Assembly (NCBI RefSeq): GCF_001598475.1 | Contig: NZ_BCZA01000001.1 | Location: forward strand, 558,001-622,000 | Origin: Pantoea agglomerans NBRC 102470 | GTDB lineage: Bacteria; Pseudomonadota; Gammaproteobacteria; Enterobacterales; Enterobacteriaceae | Direction of reading: 5' to 3' | Length of the DNA: 64,000 nt | In this document: in pieces, positions 1 to 8,323 of the stretch | How positions within the stretch are numbered: position 1 is the first letter of the stretch | Layout: each line of letters begins with the position of its first letter | Made by a program: the position numbers and the translations under genes | Notes under the pieces: model-generated | What the model saw: only the letters and a program-made list of their open reading frames with translations | Databases searched by the model: none | What the model was told of the DNA's origin: nothing

Positions 1-123
1 CAGGCTGAAGACGCGGGCGATCAGCAGAGGCTGCGCTTCAATCTGCTGACGCAATTCACCCAGCGCCAGTTCCAGGTCATTTACACATTGATGCATATCA
101 GCCACTAAGTCGTAGCGCGTCAT
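1..123 (-). CDS. tus: Tus, replication terminus-binding protein (N-terminal part; runs off the left edge)
   Basis: The 41 visible codons start at the ATG at 123 and run off the window. The peptide begins MTRYDLV and ends LLIARVFSL. This matches the Tus N-terminus of E. coli (MARYDLV at the start, LLVARVFSL near residue 40) at the same spacing. Tus binds Ter sites and stops the replisome in one direction. A strong ribosome-binding site (GGAGG) lies 7 nt upstream of the ATG. Two Ter-like sequences lie upstream in the same orientation, as expected for an autoregulated tus gene. Only the first 41 residues can be judged. Confidence 0.85.
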   Translation of the reverse strand, partial: MTRYDLVADMHQCVNDLELALGELRQQIEAQPLLIARVFSL

Positions 124-134
124 GTTGTGCCTCC

Positions 135-150
135 ATAGTTACAACGTCCA
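135..150 (-). promoter_or_regulatory. Second, degenerate Ter-like site at the tus ribosome-binding region
   Basis: The minus strand reads TGGACGTTGTAACTAT. It keeps the GTTGTAACTA half of a Ter core but differs on the other side. It lies 11 nt before the tus ATG, touching its Shine-Dalgarno, about where TerB sits in E. coli. It may be a weak autoregulatory site or a decayed copy of the 188-203 site. Confidence 0.5.
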
Positions 151-187
151 CAATGTGGCAGAAGCCTGGCGAGGATGCAAGCACCAT

Positions 188-203
188 ATAGTTACAACAT
201 ACT
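188..203 (-). promoter_or_regulatory. Ter replication-arrest site (TerB-like)
   Basis: Read on the minus strand the site is AGTATGTTGTAACTAT. Fifteen consecutive bases equal the core of E. coli TerB (AGTATGTTGTAACTA). It is oriented towards tus and lies 65 nt upstream of its start codon. Tus bound here would arrest forks from one side and probably repress tus. The sequence match is direct; arrest activity is inferred. Confidence 0.85.
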
Positions 204-325
204 AAAAGTGTTTTACTCAAAACCGTGCGGCCTGCCTGGCTATCCAGTCGAAAGGGCATCACGCATTTTGGCTTATCGCAGAACATGTTATAAAAACGGT
301 TCGCCTGCTAACCAAGAGAACGCTT

Positions 326-1510
326 GTGAATCAGAACAACAAACCCGGTATCGCCGCCATTATTACCCTGGGCTGGGTGCAGATCCTCTCGTGGGGCGGG
401 TCGTTCTATCTGATGGCAGTGATGGCGAATCCGATTGCGGCTGAGACAGGCTGGTCACAGCAGTGGATTTATGGCGCGCTCTCGACCGGGATTCTGGTCT
501 CGGGCCTGCTGTCACCGCTGGCTGGCAGAATTATCGCCCGTACCGGTGGCCGCCTGTTGCTGGCGCTGAGTGGGATGGTGATGGCGGTGGGGCTGGTGAT
601 CATGGCTTATAGCCACTCTCTGCCGCTGTTTCTGTTTGCCTGGGTAATTATTGGCATCGGTATGGCGATGGGCCTTTATGACGCACTATTTGCCACGCTC
701 GGCACCTGCTATGGCGGTCAGGCGCGTGCAGCGATCACCGGTATCACCCTGATATCTGGCTTCTGCACCACGCTGGTCTGGCCGGGAACGGCGTTGTTAA
801 TCCACGGATTCGGCTGGCGAAACGCGTCGCTGATTATTGCGGTACTGATGGTCGTCTGCGTGCTGCCCGCCTATCTGTTTGCCTTACCCGACAGTCATGC
901 TAAGCGGCCGGTGAAACGACTGAGTCCGCAGCCTGGCACGGCGGAGATTGCGCCTGCGCTGTTCTGGCTGCTGTGTGCCATTTTTACCCTGGCGTCAGTG
1001 ATCATGACGGCTATTTCCGTGCAGCTTATCGCTTTGTTGCAGGCGAGTGGCCATACGCTGACCTCGGCGCTGGCGATCAGCGCCGTACTTGGTCCGTGCC
1101 AGGTGGGATCCCGACTCGTCGATATCGCCTTTAAACGCAGTCATCCCATCCGTACCACCTTTTTTTCCGTCGGGCTGGTGGCACTGGGCTTGCTGTTGCT
1201 GGCACTGTTTCCGCAGATGGCGTTGCTGAGCATGGTGTTGTATGGCGCAGGAAATGGCTTACGTGCCATCGTGCGGGGAACTTTACCGCTGGCGATGGTC
1301 AAACCAGAGTCCTATGCGATTGTGGTGGGTAAAATGGCCCGCCCGGCGTTGATGGGGCAGGCACTGACGCCGCTGATAGGTGGATATGTGTTTGAAAAGA
1401 TGGGAGCATCGGCGACGCTGTGGTTGCTTTGCGCCCTGGCAATCTTTAACGTGGTACTGGTTATTGCGCTGAAGCAGCGATTACCGGCGACAGCGGCCAA
1501 CACGGCATAA
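326..1510 (+). CDS. Major facilitator superfamily transporter, 394 residues
   Basis: Twelve-helix MFS carrier of the bacterial drug/sugar-exporter type. The start is a GTG with AAGAGA about 7 nt upstream. Hydrophobic segments run through the protein, with the loop motif GRIIARTGGR after helix 2 (about residues 72-81) as in MFS signature A and a long basic central loop near residues 190-205. It stands alone, divergent from tus, with Rrf2 downstream. The substrate cannot be told from sequence. Confidence 0.8.
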   Translation: MNQNNKPGIAAIITLGWVQILSWGGSFYLMAVMANPIAAETGWSQQWIYGALSTGILVSGLLSPLAGRIIARTGGRLLLALSGMVMAVGLVIMAYSHSLPLFLFAWVIIGIGMAMGLYDALFATLGTCYGGQARAAITGITLISGFCTTLVWPGTALLIHGFGWRNASLIIAVLMVVCVLPAYLFALPDSHAKRPVKRLSPQPGTAEIAPALFWLLCAIFTLASVIMTAISVQLIALLQASGHTLTSALAISAVLGPCQVGSRLVDIAFKRSHPIRTTFFSVGLVALGLLLLALFPQMALLSMVLYGAGNGLRAIVRGTLPLAMVKPESYAIVVGKMARPALMGQALTPLIGGYVFEKMGASATLWLLCALAIFNVVLVIALKQRLPATAANTA

Positions 1511-1717
1511 CGGAACGGTTCTCCTTGCTCCGCAGGAAGAGGGCCGTTAGCAGGCTAAGCACCTTGTGCTATCGGGCCTCAGCCTTTGGTGAATACGTGC
1601 CTTGTCACCGCCGGTTTGCTTCAAAAAAGCAACAGTGTTTGTTATATTTATTGCTCATTGATTGTTCACTTATGCGGCAATAAAACAATAAGATGCACCG
1701 CAACTCAGGATAAAGAA

Positions 1718-2212
1718 ATGCTTGATTACCGCTTCCCGACAGCTTTGCAAATGGTTCTGAGCGTAGCGATGGCGGAGCAAATGGGAAAACGCTCTACCAG
1801 CGCGATTCTGGCCTACGGGCTGGAAGCGAATCCCAGTTTCATACGAAAATTAATGGTCCCGCTGACCCGTGACGGCATTATCGTCTCCACGCTGGGCCGT
1901 ACCGGTTCGATTCATCTGGGCCGTCCTGCTGCGGAAATTACCCTGCGGGATATCTATGTCTCCGTGATCGAAGACAAAAAAATCTGGGCCGCGCGTCCCG
2001 ACGTCGCGCCACGCTGTCTGGTCAGTGCCAACCTCTGCTGGTACTTCAAGTCGATAGCCGATGAAGCCGAGCAGGCGTCGCTGGATGTGCTGGCAAAACG
2101 CACCGTGGCAGACGCACTGAACGAACTGAAGAAACGCGACACCAGCAACTGCACCGCCGTGCCGGAACCTGAACCCGAAGAGATTGATGATCTCTGCAAA
2201 AAGAGCCGCTGA
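1718..2212 (+). CDS. Rrf2-family transcriptional regulator, 164 residues
   Basis: The start is the ATG at 1718 (MLDYRFPTALQ), preceded by AGGA about 6 nt away; longer in-frame readings lack a ribosome site. The N-terminal winged helix (residues 1-75) has the Rrf2 pattern, with a basic recognition region near NPSFIRKLM and a wing at GRTGSIHLGRP. Cysteines occur at CLVSANLCW in the dimerisation helix region, but not in the three-Cys spacing of NsrR or IscR, so an Fe-S cluster is not supported. It resembles the YwnA branch. The C-terminus is acidic. Target genes are unknown. Confidence 0.75.
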   Translation: MLDYRFPTALQMVLSVAMAEQMGKRSTSAILAYGLEANPSFIRKLMVPLTRDGIIVSTLGRTGSIHLGRPAAEITLRDIYVSVIEDKKIWAARPDVAPRCLVSANLCWYFKSIADEAEQASLDVLAKRTVADALNELKKRDTSNCTAVPEPEPEEIDDLCKKSR

Positions 2213-2227
2213 TTAGCGGCTTTTTTT
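2204..2227 (+). terminator. Rho-independent terminator of the Rrf2 gene
   Basis: A 7-bp stem AGCCGCT / AGCGGCT with loop GATT is followed by six or seven T residues. It overlaps the Rrf2 stop codon. Confidence 0.85.
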
Positions 2228-2342
2228 ATGCCTGCTGGTCACTAACTTCCTGCCTCAAATCTGCCATAAGCCAATAACTCACTTTCCTGGGGTCGGTTAT
2301 CACGCTGAACCTGATCAATCATTTGAAAATTCAGTATCCATC

Positions 2343-2358
2343 ACAACATTAATGTTGT
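2343..2358. promoter_or_regulatory. Perfect 16-bp palindrome upstream of hicAB, likely HicB operator
   Basis: ACAACATT followed directly by AATGTTGT is a perfect palindrome 51 nt before the hicA start, in an AT-rich promoter-like stretch. HicB antitoxins bind palindromes of this kind through their C-terminal HTH domain, so autoregulation is likely. This is inference from position and symmetry. Confidence 0.6.
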
Positions 2359-2409
2359 ATTGATTATCACCAATGTTATTCTTGCTGTTATACACAGCGA
2401 GGGAACGCG

Positions 2410-2592
2410 ATGAAGTACAGTGAATTCAGACGCTGGCTCATTCAGCAGGGCGCTATTTTGACTAAGCACCGCAGTGGAAGCAGCCATTTCAAGGTCTTCC
2501 TGGGCGACAGGCAATCCATTTTTCCGGATCACGGAGCAAAAGAAATGCCTGAAGGTACGCGCAGAAAAATTTTAAAAGATCTGGGCCTGTGA
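2410..2592 (+). CDS. hicA: HicA-type mRNA interferase toxin, 60 residues
   Basis: Small double-stranded-RNA-binding-fold toxin that cleaves mRNA. The peptide has the family signatures: the N-terminal helix with FRRWLIQQGA, the central RSGSSHFKVF strand carrying the catalytic His (about residue 26) and a C-terminal KILKDLGL helix. Length is normal (E. coli HicA is about 58 residues). GGGAACGCG before the ATG gives a ribosome site. hicB follows 21 nt downstream, forming a toxin-first module. Confidence 0.9.
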   Translation: MKYSEFRRWLIQQGAILTKHRSGSSHFKVFLGDRQSIFPDHGAKEMPEGTRRKILKDLGL

Positions 2593-2613
2593 GCCCGATC
2601 AGAGAGGTACTCT

Positions 2614-3039
2614 ATGTTTAATTATGCCGTCAGATTAACTCATGACGCCAAAACCGATACCTATGAGGTCTCGTGTCGTGATTTGCCGTTACTGCATTCC
2701 GTCGGTGACACCGTTGAGGAAGCACTTGCAGAAGCCGAAGATGGACTGGTGACGGCAATCTCTCTCGAGATGGATACGCGTCGTCCGATTCCGGTTGCCA
2801 GTAAACCGCTGGAAGGAGAGTACATTGTCTCTGTGCCTGTACTGGTGGCAATGAAAGCGGCACTTTACAACGCAATGATTGAAACCGGCACCCGTAAAGT
2901 CGATCTGGCACGTCAGCTGGGCGTGAATGGCCCACAGGTTGATCGACTACTGGATGTAGAGCACTCATCGAAAGTCGAAAATGTGGAGCTGGCGCTGGCT
3001 CAGCTGGGACGCAAAGCCCGGATTGAAATTCGTACCTGA
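2614..3039 (+). CDS. hicB: HicB antitoxin, 141 residues
   Basis: Antitoxin partner of the preceding HicA. Residues 1-70 form the HicB partial-RNase-H fold (YAVRLTHDAKTDTYEVSCRDLP, then the DTVEEALAEAEDGL helix) that covers the toxin. Residues 80-141 form an HTH domain (RKVDLARQLGVNGPQVDRLLD) for operator binding. Its start has AGAGAGG about 9 nt upstream. No catalytic function is expected. Confidence 0.9.
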   Translation: MFNYAVRLTHDAKTDTYEVSCRDLPLLHSVGDTVEEALAEAEDGLVTAISLEMDTRRPIPVASKPLEGEYIVSVPVLVAMKAALYNAMIETGTRKVDLARQLGVNGPQVDRLLDVEHSSKVENVELALAQLGRKARIEIRT

Positions 3040-3074
3040 TCATCTGTCCGCAAGCAGAACGCTAGAGGTCAAAG

Positions 3075-3188
3075 ATGAATAATAATTCTGATCTGGCTAA
3101 TGTCGCCGGGCAACCCGCCATGATCAATGAAACCTCGCTGAATGCGTTTATCATTGAAACGCTGAATGAAAGATTGAAGCGGCGCTAA
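3075..3188 (+). CDS. Putative 37-residue small protein downstream of hicB
   Basis: ATG at 3075 with AGAGG 6 nt upstream opens a 37-codon frame ending TAA at 3188, 35 nt after hicB and before a strong terminator. The second half (SLNAFIIETLNERLKRR) looks like the amphipathic helix of small ribbon-helix-helix antitoxins, but the N-terminal strand is absent, so it may be a remnant. It is probably cotranscribed with hicAB. Function unknown. Confidence 0.45.
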   Translation: MNNNSDLANVAGQPAMINETSLNAFIIETLNERLKRR

Positions 3189-3227
3189 CCTGCAAGGCAG
3201 AATCTGCCGGCATCTGTGAATTACAGG

Positions 3228-3262
3228 CAAAAAAAGGGGCGATCATGCGGTCGCCCCTTTTA
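3228..3262. terminator. Bidirectional terminator between the hicAB unit and oqxB
   Basis: Stem GGGGCGA / TCGCCCC with an 8-nt loop is flanked by an A run on the left and a T run on the right, so it can end transcription from both convergent units. Confidence 0.85.
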
Positions 3263-3273
3263 ACTTTTACGGT

Positions 3274-6200
3274 TTACGCCGTCACGGACGATGCACTACC
3301 TGACCGGCGCGTCACCAGCTTGCGCAGGGCGACGTAGAACACCGGCGTCAGGAACAGGCCGAACAGCGTCACGCCGAGCATGCCGGAGAAGACCGTAATA
3401 CCGGTAACGCCACGGACCTCTGCACCCGCGCCTTCACCCAGAATCAACGGTATTGTACCGGCGATAAAGGCGATGGAGGTCATCACAATCGGACGCAGAC
3501 GCAGGCGACACGCTTCCAGCGCCGCTTCCACAATCCCTTTGCCCTGAATCTCCAGCTCCCGCGCAAACTCGACGATCAGAATCGCGTTCTTACAGGCCAG
3601 CCCCATCAGCACCACCAGTCCGACCTGCACGAAGACGTTGTTGTCACCGCCAGTCAGCCAGACGCCAAACAGCGCAGAGAGCATGGTCATCGGCACAATC
3701 AGGATCACCGCCAGCGGCAGCGTCCAGCTCTCATACAGCGCGGCCAGCACCAGGAACGCCAGCAACACGGCCATCGGGAAGACAATCAGCGCGGTATTGC
3801 CCTGCGTTGACTGCTGATAACTCAGATCGGTCCACTCGATGTTCATGCCGTTTGGCAATAGCTGACCGGACATCGCTTCGAGCTGACTCATCGCCTGCGC
3901 CGAGGAGAGCACGCGTGGGTCGGCATCACCAATCAAATCCGCCGCCGGATAGCCGTTATAGCGGATCACCGGGTCGGGACCGTAGGTGGTGGTAATGTTG
4001 ACCATGCTGCCAATCGGCACCATCTCACCGCGATCGTTTCGGGTACGCAGGTTAGCGATATCTTCGATGCTGTCGCGGAAATCCCCGTCAGCCTGCGCCA
4101 TCACCCGCCAGGTGCGGCCAAAGCGGTTAAAGTCATTCACATACGACGAGCCGAGATAGGTCTGGAGCGTGCTGAACAGCGCGGTCAGCGATACTCCCTG
4201 CGCTTTGGCTTTATCCCGGTCTACCTTCACATCAAGCTGCGGAACGTTGGCCTGATAAGAGGAGATGGGGAAGTGCATCCCTGGCGTCTGCATGATGCTG
4301 CCCGACAGCGTATTAATCGCCGTCTGCAGCGCGCCATAACCCAGACCCGCCCGGTCCTGCACATAGAGCGAATAGCCCGAGCCCTGGCCCAGCCCCAGAA
4401 TCGGCGGTGGCATAATCGAGAAGCCAAAGCCCTGCTGGATTTGAGCGATCTTCGCATTGATCTCAGCGTTGATCTCCGCCGCCGTATGTTTGCGCTCATT
4501 AAACGGCTTCAGACCGAAGAACACCGTGCCGCTGTTCGGCGTATTGGTGAACTGCAATGCATTCAGGCCAGGGAACGCGACCGCATAGGCGACGCCTTCG
4601 GTCTGCATACCGATTTCGCTCATCTTACGAATCACTGCATCCGTGCGCGCCAGAGAGGAACCTTCCGGCATCTTCACGCCACCAATCAGGTAGAGCTTAT
4701 CCTGCGTCGGAATAAATCCACCCGGCACGGTGTGGAACATAAATCCGGCACCCGCCAGCAGCAGAATATAGACGCCAAACACGGCGCCACGGCGACGCAG
4801 CGTACGGCCCACCAGCGATTCATAACCATGGGCACTGCGCTGGAAGAAGCGGTTAAACGGCCGGAACAGCCAGCCAAACAGCGCATCAATGATCCGCGTC
4901 AGCCGGTCTTTCGGCGCGTGATGATCTTTCAGCAGCATCGCCGCCAGCGCAGGCGAGAGCGTCAGCGAGTTAATAGCAGAGATCACTGTAGAGATGGCGA
5001 TGGTAGTGGCGAACTGCTTGTAGAACTGCCCGGTGACGCCAGAGAGAAACGCCATCGGCACAAACACCGCGCAAAGCACCAGCGCAATGGCGATGATCGG
5101 CCCGGAGACCTCACGCATCGCCTGATGCGCAGCGGCGCGCGGCGACAGCCCCATCTCAATGTTACGTTCGACGTTCTCCACCACCACAATGGCGTCATCC
5201 ACCACGATACCAATCGCCAGCACCAGCCCGAACAGGCTCAGCGTATTCAGCGAGAAGCCAAGCAGATAGAGCACGCTAAAGGTACCGACTATCGAAACCG
5301 GCACCGCCAGCAGGGGAATGATGGAGGCGCGCCAGGTCTGCAGGAACAGAATCACCACCAGCACGACCAGAATGACCGCTTCCAGCAGGGTCTGCACCAC
5401 GGCTTTAATCGAGTCACGGACAAACACCGTCGGATCGTAAGGCGCGGCCCATTTCACGTCGTTGGGGAAGCGGGTTTCCAGCTCATCCATTTTGGCGCGA
5501 ACCGCATTGGAGAGGTCGATGGCGTTGGCGCCAGGCGCCTGGAAGATGCCGATACCAACCGCATCTTTGTTATTCAGTTGCGAGCGCAGGGCATAGCTTC
5601 CCGAGCCCATCTCAATCCGCGCCACATCGCGCAGCCGCACCAGCGAACCATCTTCCGAGGTTTTCAGGATGATATCGCCAAACTGCTGCTCGCTCTCCAG
5701 TCGTCCCTGGGTGTTGATTGACAGCAGAAAATCGCTCTGCTTTTTCAGCGGCTCGGCACCCAGCTGACCGGCAGAGACCTGCACGTTCTGCTCCTGCATC
5801 GCCGTCACTACGTCAGAGGCGGTCAGACCACGCGCCGCCACTTTATTGGGATCAAGCCAGACGCGCATCGCATACTCGCCTGCGCCGAAAATCTGGATCT
5901 GACCGACACCCGGCAGGCGGGCCAGCTCATCTTTCACCTTGAGGGTGGCGTAGTTACGCAGGTAGAGCGAATCGTAGGTATTGTTCGGTGAGAACATGTG
6001 GACGACCAGCGTCAGGGTCGGCGACATCTTCTGGGTGGTGATCCCCAGCCGACGCACATCTTCCGGCAGACGGGCTTCCGCCTGCGCTACGCGGTTCTGC
6101 ACCTGTACCTGCGCCTGATCAGGATCGGTGCCTGGACGGAAGGTGACGGTGGTCACCAGCACGCCGTCAGAACCGGCTACTGACTTCATGTACATCATGT

Positions 6201-6426
6201 TTTCGACGCCGTTGATTGCCTCTTCCAGCGGCGTCGCCACGGAATCCGCAATCACTTTCGGGTTAGCGCCTGGATACTCGGCGCGCACCTGTACGCTGGG
6301 TGGCACCACGTCGGGATATTCACTGACTGGCAGCAGCGGGATGGCAATCACCCCGGTCACAAAAATCAGGATCGACAGCACCGCAGCAAAAATGGGCCGG
6401 TCGATAAAAAAGCGGGAAAAGTCCAT
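3274..6426 (-). CDS. oqxB: RND multidrug efflux pump inner-membrane subunit OqxB
   Basis: Proton-driven RND transporter that exports drugs such as quinolones and chloramphenicol through a tripartite channel. At 1050 residues it is as long as Klebsiella OqxB and its sequence is nearly colinear with it (MDFSRFFIDRPIFAAVLSIL at the start, then long identical blocks). The proton-relay Asp pair lies in GIVVDDAIVVVENV near residue 410 in helix 4. Two large periplasmic loops flank each six-helix half. It follows oqxA by 12 nt in one operon. No outer-membrane channel gene is present, so TolC is presumably used. Confidence 0.95.
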   Translation of the reverse strand: MDFSRFFIDRPIFAAVLSILIFVTGVIAIPLLPVSEYPDVVPPSVQVRAEYPGANPKVIADSVATPLEEAINGVENMMYMKSVAGSDGVLVTTVTFRPGTDPDQAQVQVQNRVAQAEARLPEDVRRLGITTQKMSPTLTLVVHMFSPNNTYDSLYLRNYATLKVKDELARLPGVGQIQIFGAGEYAMRVWLDPNKVAARGLTASDVVTAMQEQNVQVSAGQLGAEPLKKQSDFLLSINTQGRLESEQQFGDIILKTSEDGSLVRLRDVARIEMGSGSYALRSQLNNKDAVGIGIFQAPGANAIDLSNAVRAKMDELETRFPNDVKWAAPYDPTVFVRDSIKAVVQTLLEAVILVVLVVILFLQTWRASIIPLLAVPVSIVGTFSVLYLLGFSLNTLSLFGLVLAIGIVVDDAIVVVENVERNIEMGLSPRAAAHQAMREVSGPIIAIALVLCAVFVPMAFLSGVTGQFYKQFATTIAISTVISAINSLTLSPALAAMLLKDHHAPKDRLTRIIDALFGWLFRPFNRFFQRSAHGYESLVGRTLRRRGAVFGVYILLLAGAGFMFHTVPGGFIPTQDKLYLIGGVKMPEGSSLARTDAVIRKMSEIGMQTEGVAYAVAFPGLNALQFTNTPNSGTVFFGLKPFNERKHTAAEINAEINAKIAQIQQGFGFSIMPPPILGLGQGSGYSLYVQDRAGLGYGALQTAINTLSGSIMQTPGMHFPISSYQANVPQLDVKVDRDKAKAQGVSLTALFSTLQTYLGSSYVNDFNRFGRTWRVMAQADGDFRDSIEDIANLRTRNDRGEMVPIGSMVNITTTYGPDPVIRYNGYPAADLIGDADPRVLSSAQAMSQLEAMSGQLLPNGMNIEWTDLSYQQSTQGNTALIVFPMAVLLAFLVLAALYESWTLPLAVILIVPMTMLSALFGVWLTGGDNNVFVQVGLVVLMGLACKNAILIVEFARELEIQGKGIVEAALEACRLRLRPIVMTSIAFIAGTIPLILGEGAGAEVRGVTGITVFSGMLGVTLFGLFLTPVFYVALRKLVTRRSGSASSVTA

Positions 6427-6438
6427 AGCGGCCTCGGG

Positions 6439-7593
6439 TTATTGAGCGGCTGCCGCACGCATGGCGACCGGCTGAGCAGTGACCGGCATGCCGGGCATAA
6501 ATACTTTTTGCAGACCGGCGATGATGACTTTGTCGCCGGATTGCAGACCCGATTTAACGATGCGCAAACCATCCACCATCGCGCCAGGCTGGATATCGCG
6601 CCGCTGCGCTTTACCTTCGCCATCCACCACGTAGACATATTTGCGATCCTGGTCGGTCAATACCGCTTTATCATCGATCAGCACCGCCTCGAACTGCGCG
6701 CTGCCGGGCAGACGCACGCGGGCAAACAGGCCAGGCGTAAACTGCCGCTGTTGATTGTCGAGCAGGGCGCGCATACGAATGGTGCCGGTGCTGGCGGTCA
6801 GCTGGTTATCCAGGAAGTCAATTTTGCCCTGGTGCGGGAAACCCTGTTCGCCGACCAGCGCAATCTCAACCGGCAGCGCATGGCGCTGCTGGCCCTGACG
6901 CGCCATCGCCTGATAGTTCAGGAAGGTGTTCTCATCGACATCGAAATAGACATACATCTGCTGCTGCGACACCAGCGTGGTTAACACACTGGCGCTGTCG
7001 CCGGCGGTCACCAGGTTACCGGCGGTGATCATCGCCCGGCTGGCGCGGCCATCAATCGGCGCGGTGACGCGGGTAAAGTCGAGGTTCAGCTGCGCCATAT
7101 CGACCGCGGCCTCTGCGGCCAGCACATCCGCCTGCGCCTGACTGGCGGCAGAACGACGCTGCTCCCACGCTTCGCGGGAAATCGCCTGCGTGCCGATCAG
7201 CTTCTCGCTGCGGCCCGATTCGCTGCGGGCCAGACTCGCCTGACTGCGCGCCCGGGCCAGTTCCGCTTTGGCCTGCTCCAGCGCCGCGCGGTAACTCCGG
7301 TCATCAATGGTAAACAGTACCTGACCTTTTCTGACCTCATCGCCTTCACGATAGTTAACGGCATCAATGTAGCCAGAGACGCGCGGACGCAACTGCACGC
7401 TCTGCACCGCTTCAACCCGGCCATTGAAATTATCCCATTGACTGACCGGTTTGATCAGCACGGGTGCGGCACTCACTTCAGGCGGCGGGGGAGCGGCGTT
7501 TTGCGCCACACCTTTATCGCAGCCGCTCAGTTGCGTGATGAGCAGTACCATCCCTAAGAGGGTTAAACCCTGACGAACCCGGTTCGTAATCAT
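6439..7593 (-). CDS. oqxA: RND efflux periplasmic adaptor lipoprotein OqxA
   Basis: Membrane-fusion protein linking OqxB to the outer-membrane channel. The start MITNRVRQGL at 7593 was chosen because it gives a proper lipoprotein signal with lipobox LSGC at residue 22; an upstream in-frame start would add 18 non-signal residues. The order is beta-barrel, biotinyl-like lipoyl half (RVSGYIDAVNYREGDEVRKG), coiled-coil hairpin (about 100-160) and lipoyl half 2 (APIDGRAS). The mature N-terminus resembles Klebsiella OqxA (VAQNAAPP). It is the promoter-proximal gene of oqxAB and diverges from the rarA-like gene. Confidence 0.93.
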   Translation of the reverse strand: MITNRVRQGLTLLGMVLLITQLSGCDKGVAQNAAPPPPEVSAAPVLIKPVSQWDNFNGRVEAVQSVQLRPRVSGYIDAVNYREGDEVRKGQVLFTIDDRSYRAALEQAKAELARARSQASLARSESGRSEKLIGTQAISREAWEQRRSAASQAQADVLAAEAAVDMAQLNLDFTRVTAPIDGRASRAMITAGNLVTAGDSASVLTTLVSQQQMYVYFDVDENTFLNYQAMARQGQQRHALPVEIALVGEQGFPHQGKIDFLDNQLTASTGTIRMRALLDNQQRQFTPGLFARVRLPGSAQFEAVLIDDKAVLTDQDRKYVYVVDGEGKAQRRDIQPGAMVDGLRIVKSGLQSGDKVIIAGLQKVFMPGMPVTAQPVAMRAAAAQ

Positions 7594-7895
7594 TGTTGTT
7601 ATTCCGCGATAGATATAAACAGGCGGCCTGCAGGCCAATATTTGCAACTTTTAAGATTGCAATTAATCGCGGTGAGTGTAGGCTTGCGTGGCTGGCAACT
7701 GCAAGAATAACAGATACACTTTATGTGCGGTTTAGGGCAGGGCGATGAAAGCCTGAACAACTTAGCTAAAACCCCACAGATAGTGCGGCATTTAATGTAC
7801 TAATAAAACTTGCATTAAATGGCATAGTCAGCCACCCTTAAGTGTAACTGCAACTGATACTAATACTTTTCGCCACGGCGACAGGAGAGACTGGA
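7594..7895. promoter_or_regulatory. oqxA/rarA divergent promoter region with a candidate marbox
   Basis: 302 nt, AT-rich, no ORF. On the minus strand, positions 7731-7712 read ACCGCACATAAAGTGTATCT. This fits the first half of the marbox consensus (AYNGCAC) fully and the second half in part, about 120 nt before oqxA and oriented with it. AraC regulators of the MarA/SoxS/Rob/RamA/RarA class bind such sites. The match is moderate, so the site is tentative. Confidence 0.4.
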
Positions 7896-8237
7896 ATGAT
7901 GAGTGATGCTTTTATTCACGATTTAATCGACTGGATTGATAACAACATCGAAGCACGTCTGGATCTGGATACCGTTTCAGAGCGCGCGGGCTACTCCAAA
8001 TGGCACCTGCAGCGCATGTTTAAAGAGCACACCGGTTATCCACTGGGTGAATACATCCGGGTTAAGAAGCTGAAGAAATCAGCCGACCGCCTGACCAGCA
8101 CAGATGAACCGATTCTCAATGTGGCTATCTCGTTAGGTTTCGACTCCCAGCAATCCTTTAACCGCAGCTTCAAACGCCAGTATGGCGTCGCGCCGGGTGC
8201 ATGGCGTCGGCACAGCGGGGATTCGCACGCAGCATAA
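7896..8237 (+). CDS. rarA: RarA/RamA/SoxS-type AraC activator, 113 residues
   Basis: Stand-alone two-HTH AraC protein, like MarA, SoxS, RamA and RarA, without a ligand domain. HTH1 lies at about residues 24-45 (DTVSERAGYSKWHLQRMF) and HTH2 at about 73-96 (ILNVAISLGFDSQQSFNRSF). In Klebsiella, rarA lies divergently next to oqxAB and activates it; the same arrangement here is the main reason for the symbol. It is not the DNA-repair ATPase also called RarA. AGGAGAG precedes the ATG. It could also act on other efflux or porin genes. Confidence 0.75.
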   Translation: MMSDAFIHDLIDWIDNNIEARLDLDTVSERAGYSKWHLQRMFKEHTGYPLGEYIRVKKLKKSADRLTSTDEPILNVAISLGFDSQQSFNRSFKRQYGVAPGAWRRHSGDSHAA

Positions 8238-8323
8238 CCTCGCCAGGGCCAGCTTGTCTGGCCCGCGCTTTTCTCTGCGCGCAAAACTGGTATCATCTGC
8301 GTCCTGTCGTCACGGATGCCATC

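Noticed and set aside
2630-3043. 137-residue minus-strand ORF opposite hicB
   Set aside because: Shadow of the clearly conserved HicB frame.
4273-5721. 482-residue plus-strand ORF inside oqxB
   Set aside because: It is entirely antisense to the highly conserved OqxB frame; its sequence is arginine- and histidine-rich without domains, typical of a shadow of a GC-rich gene.
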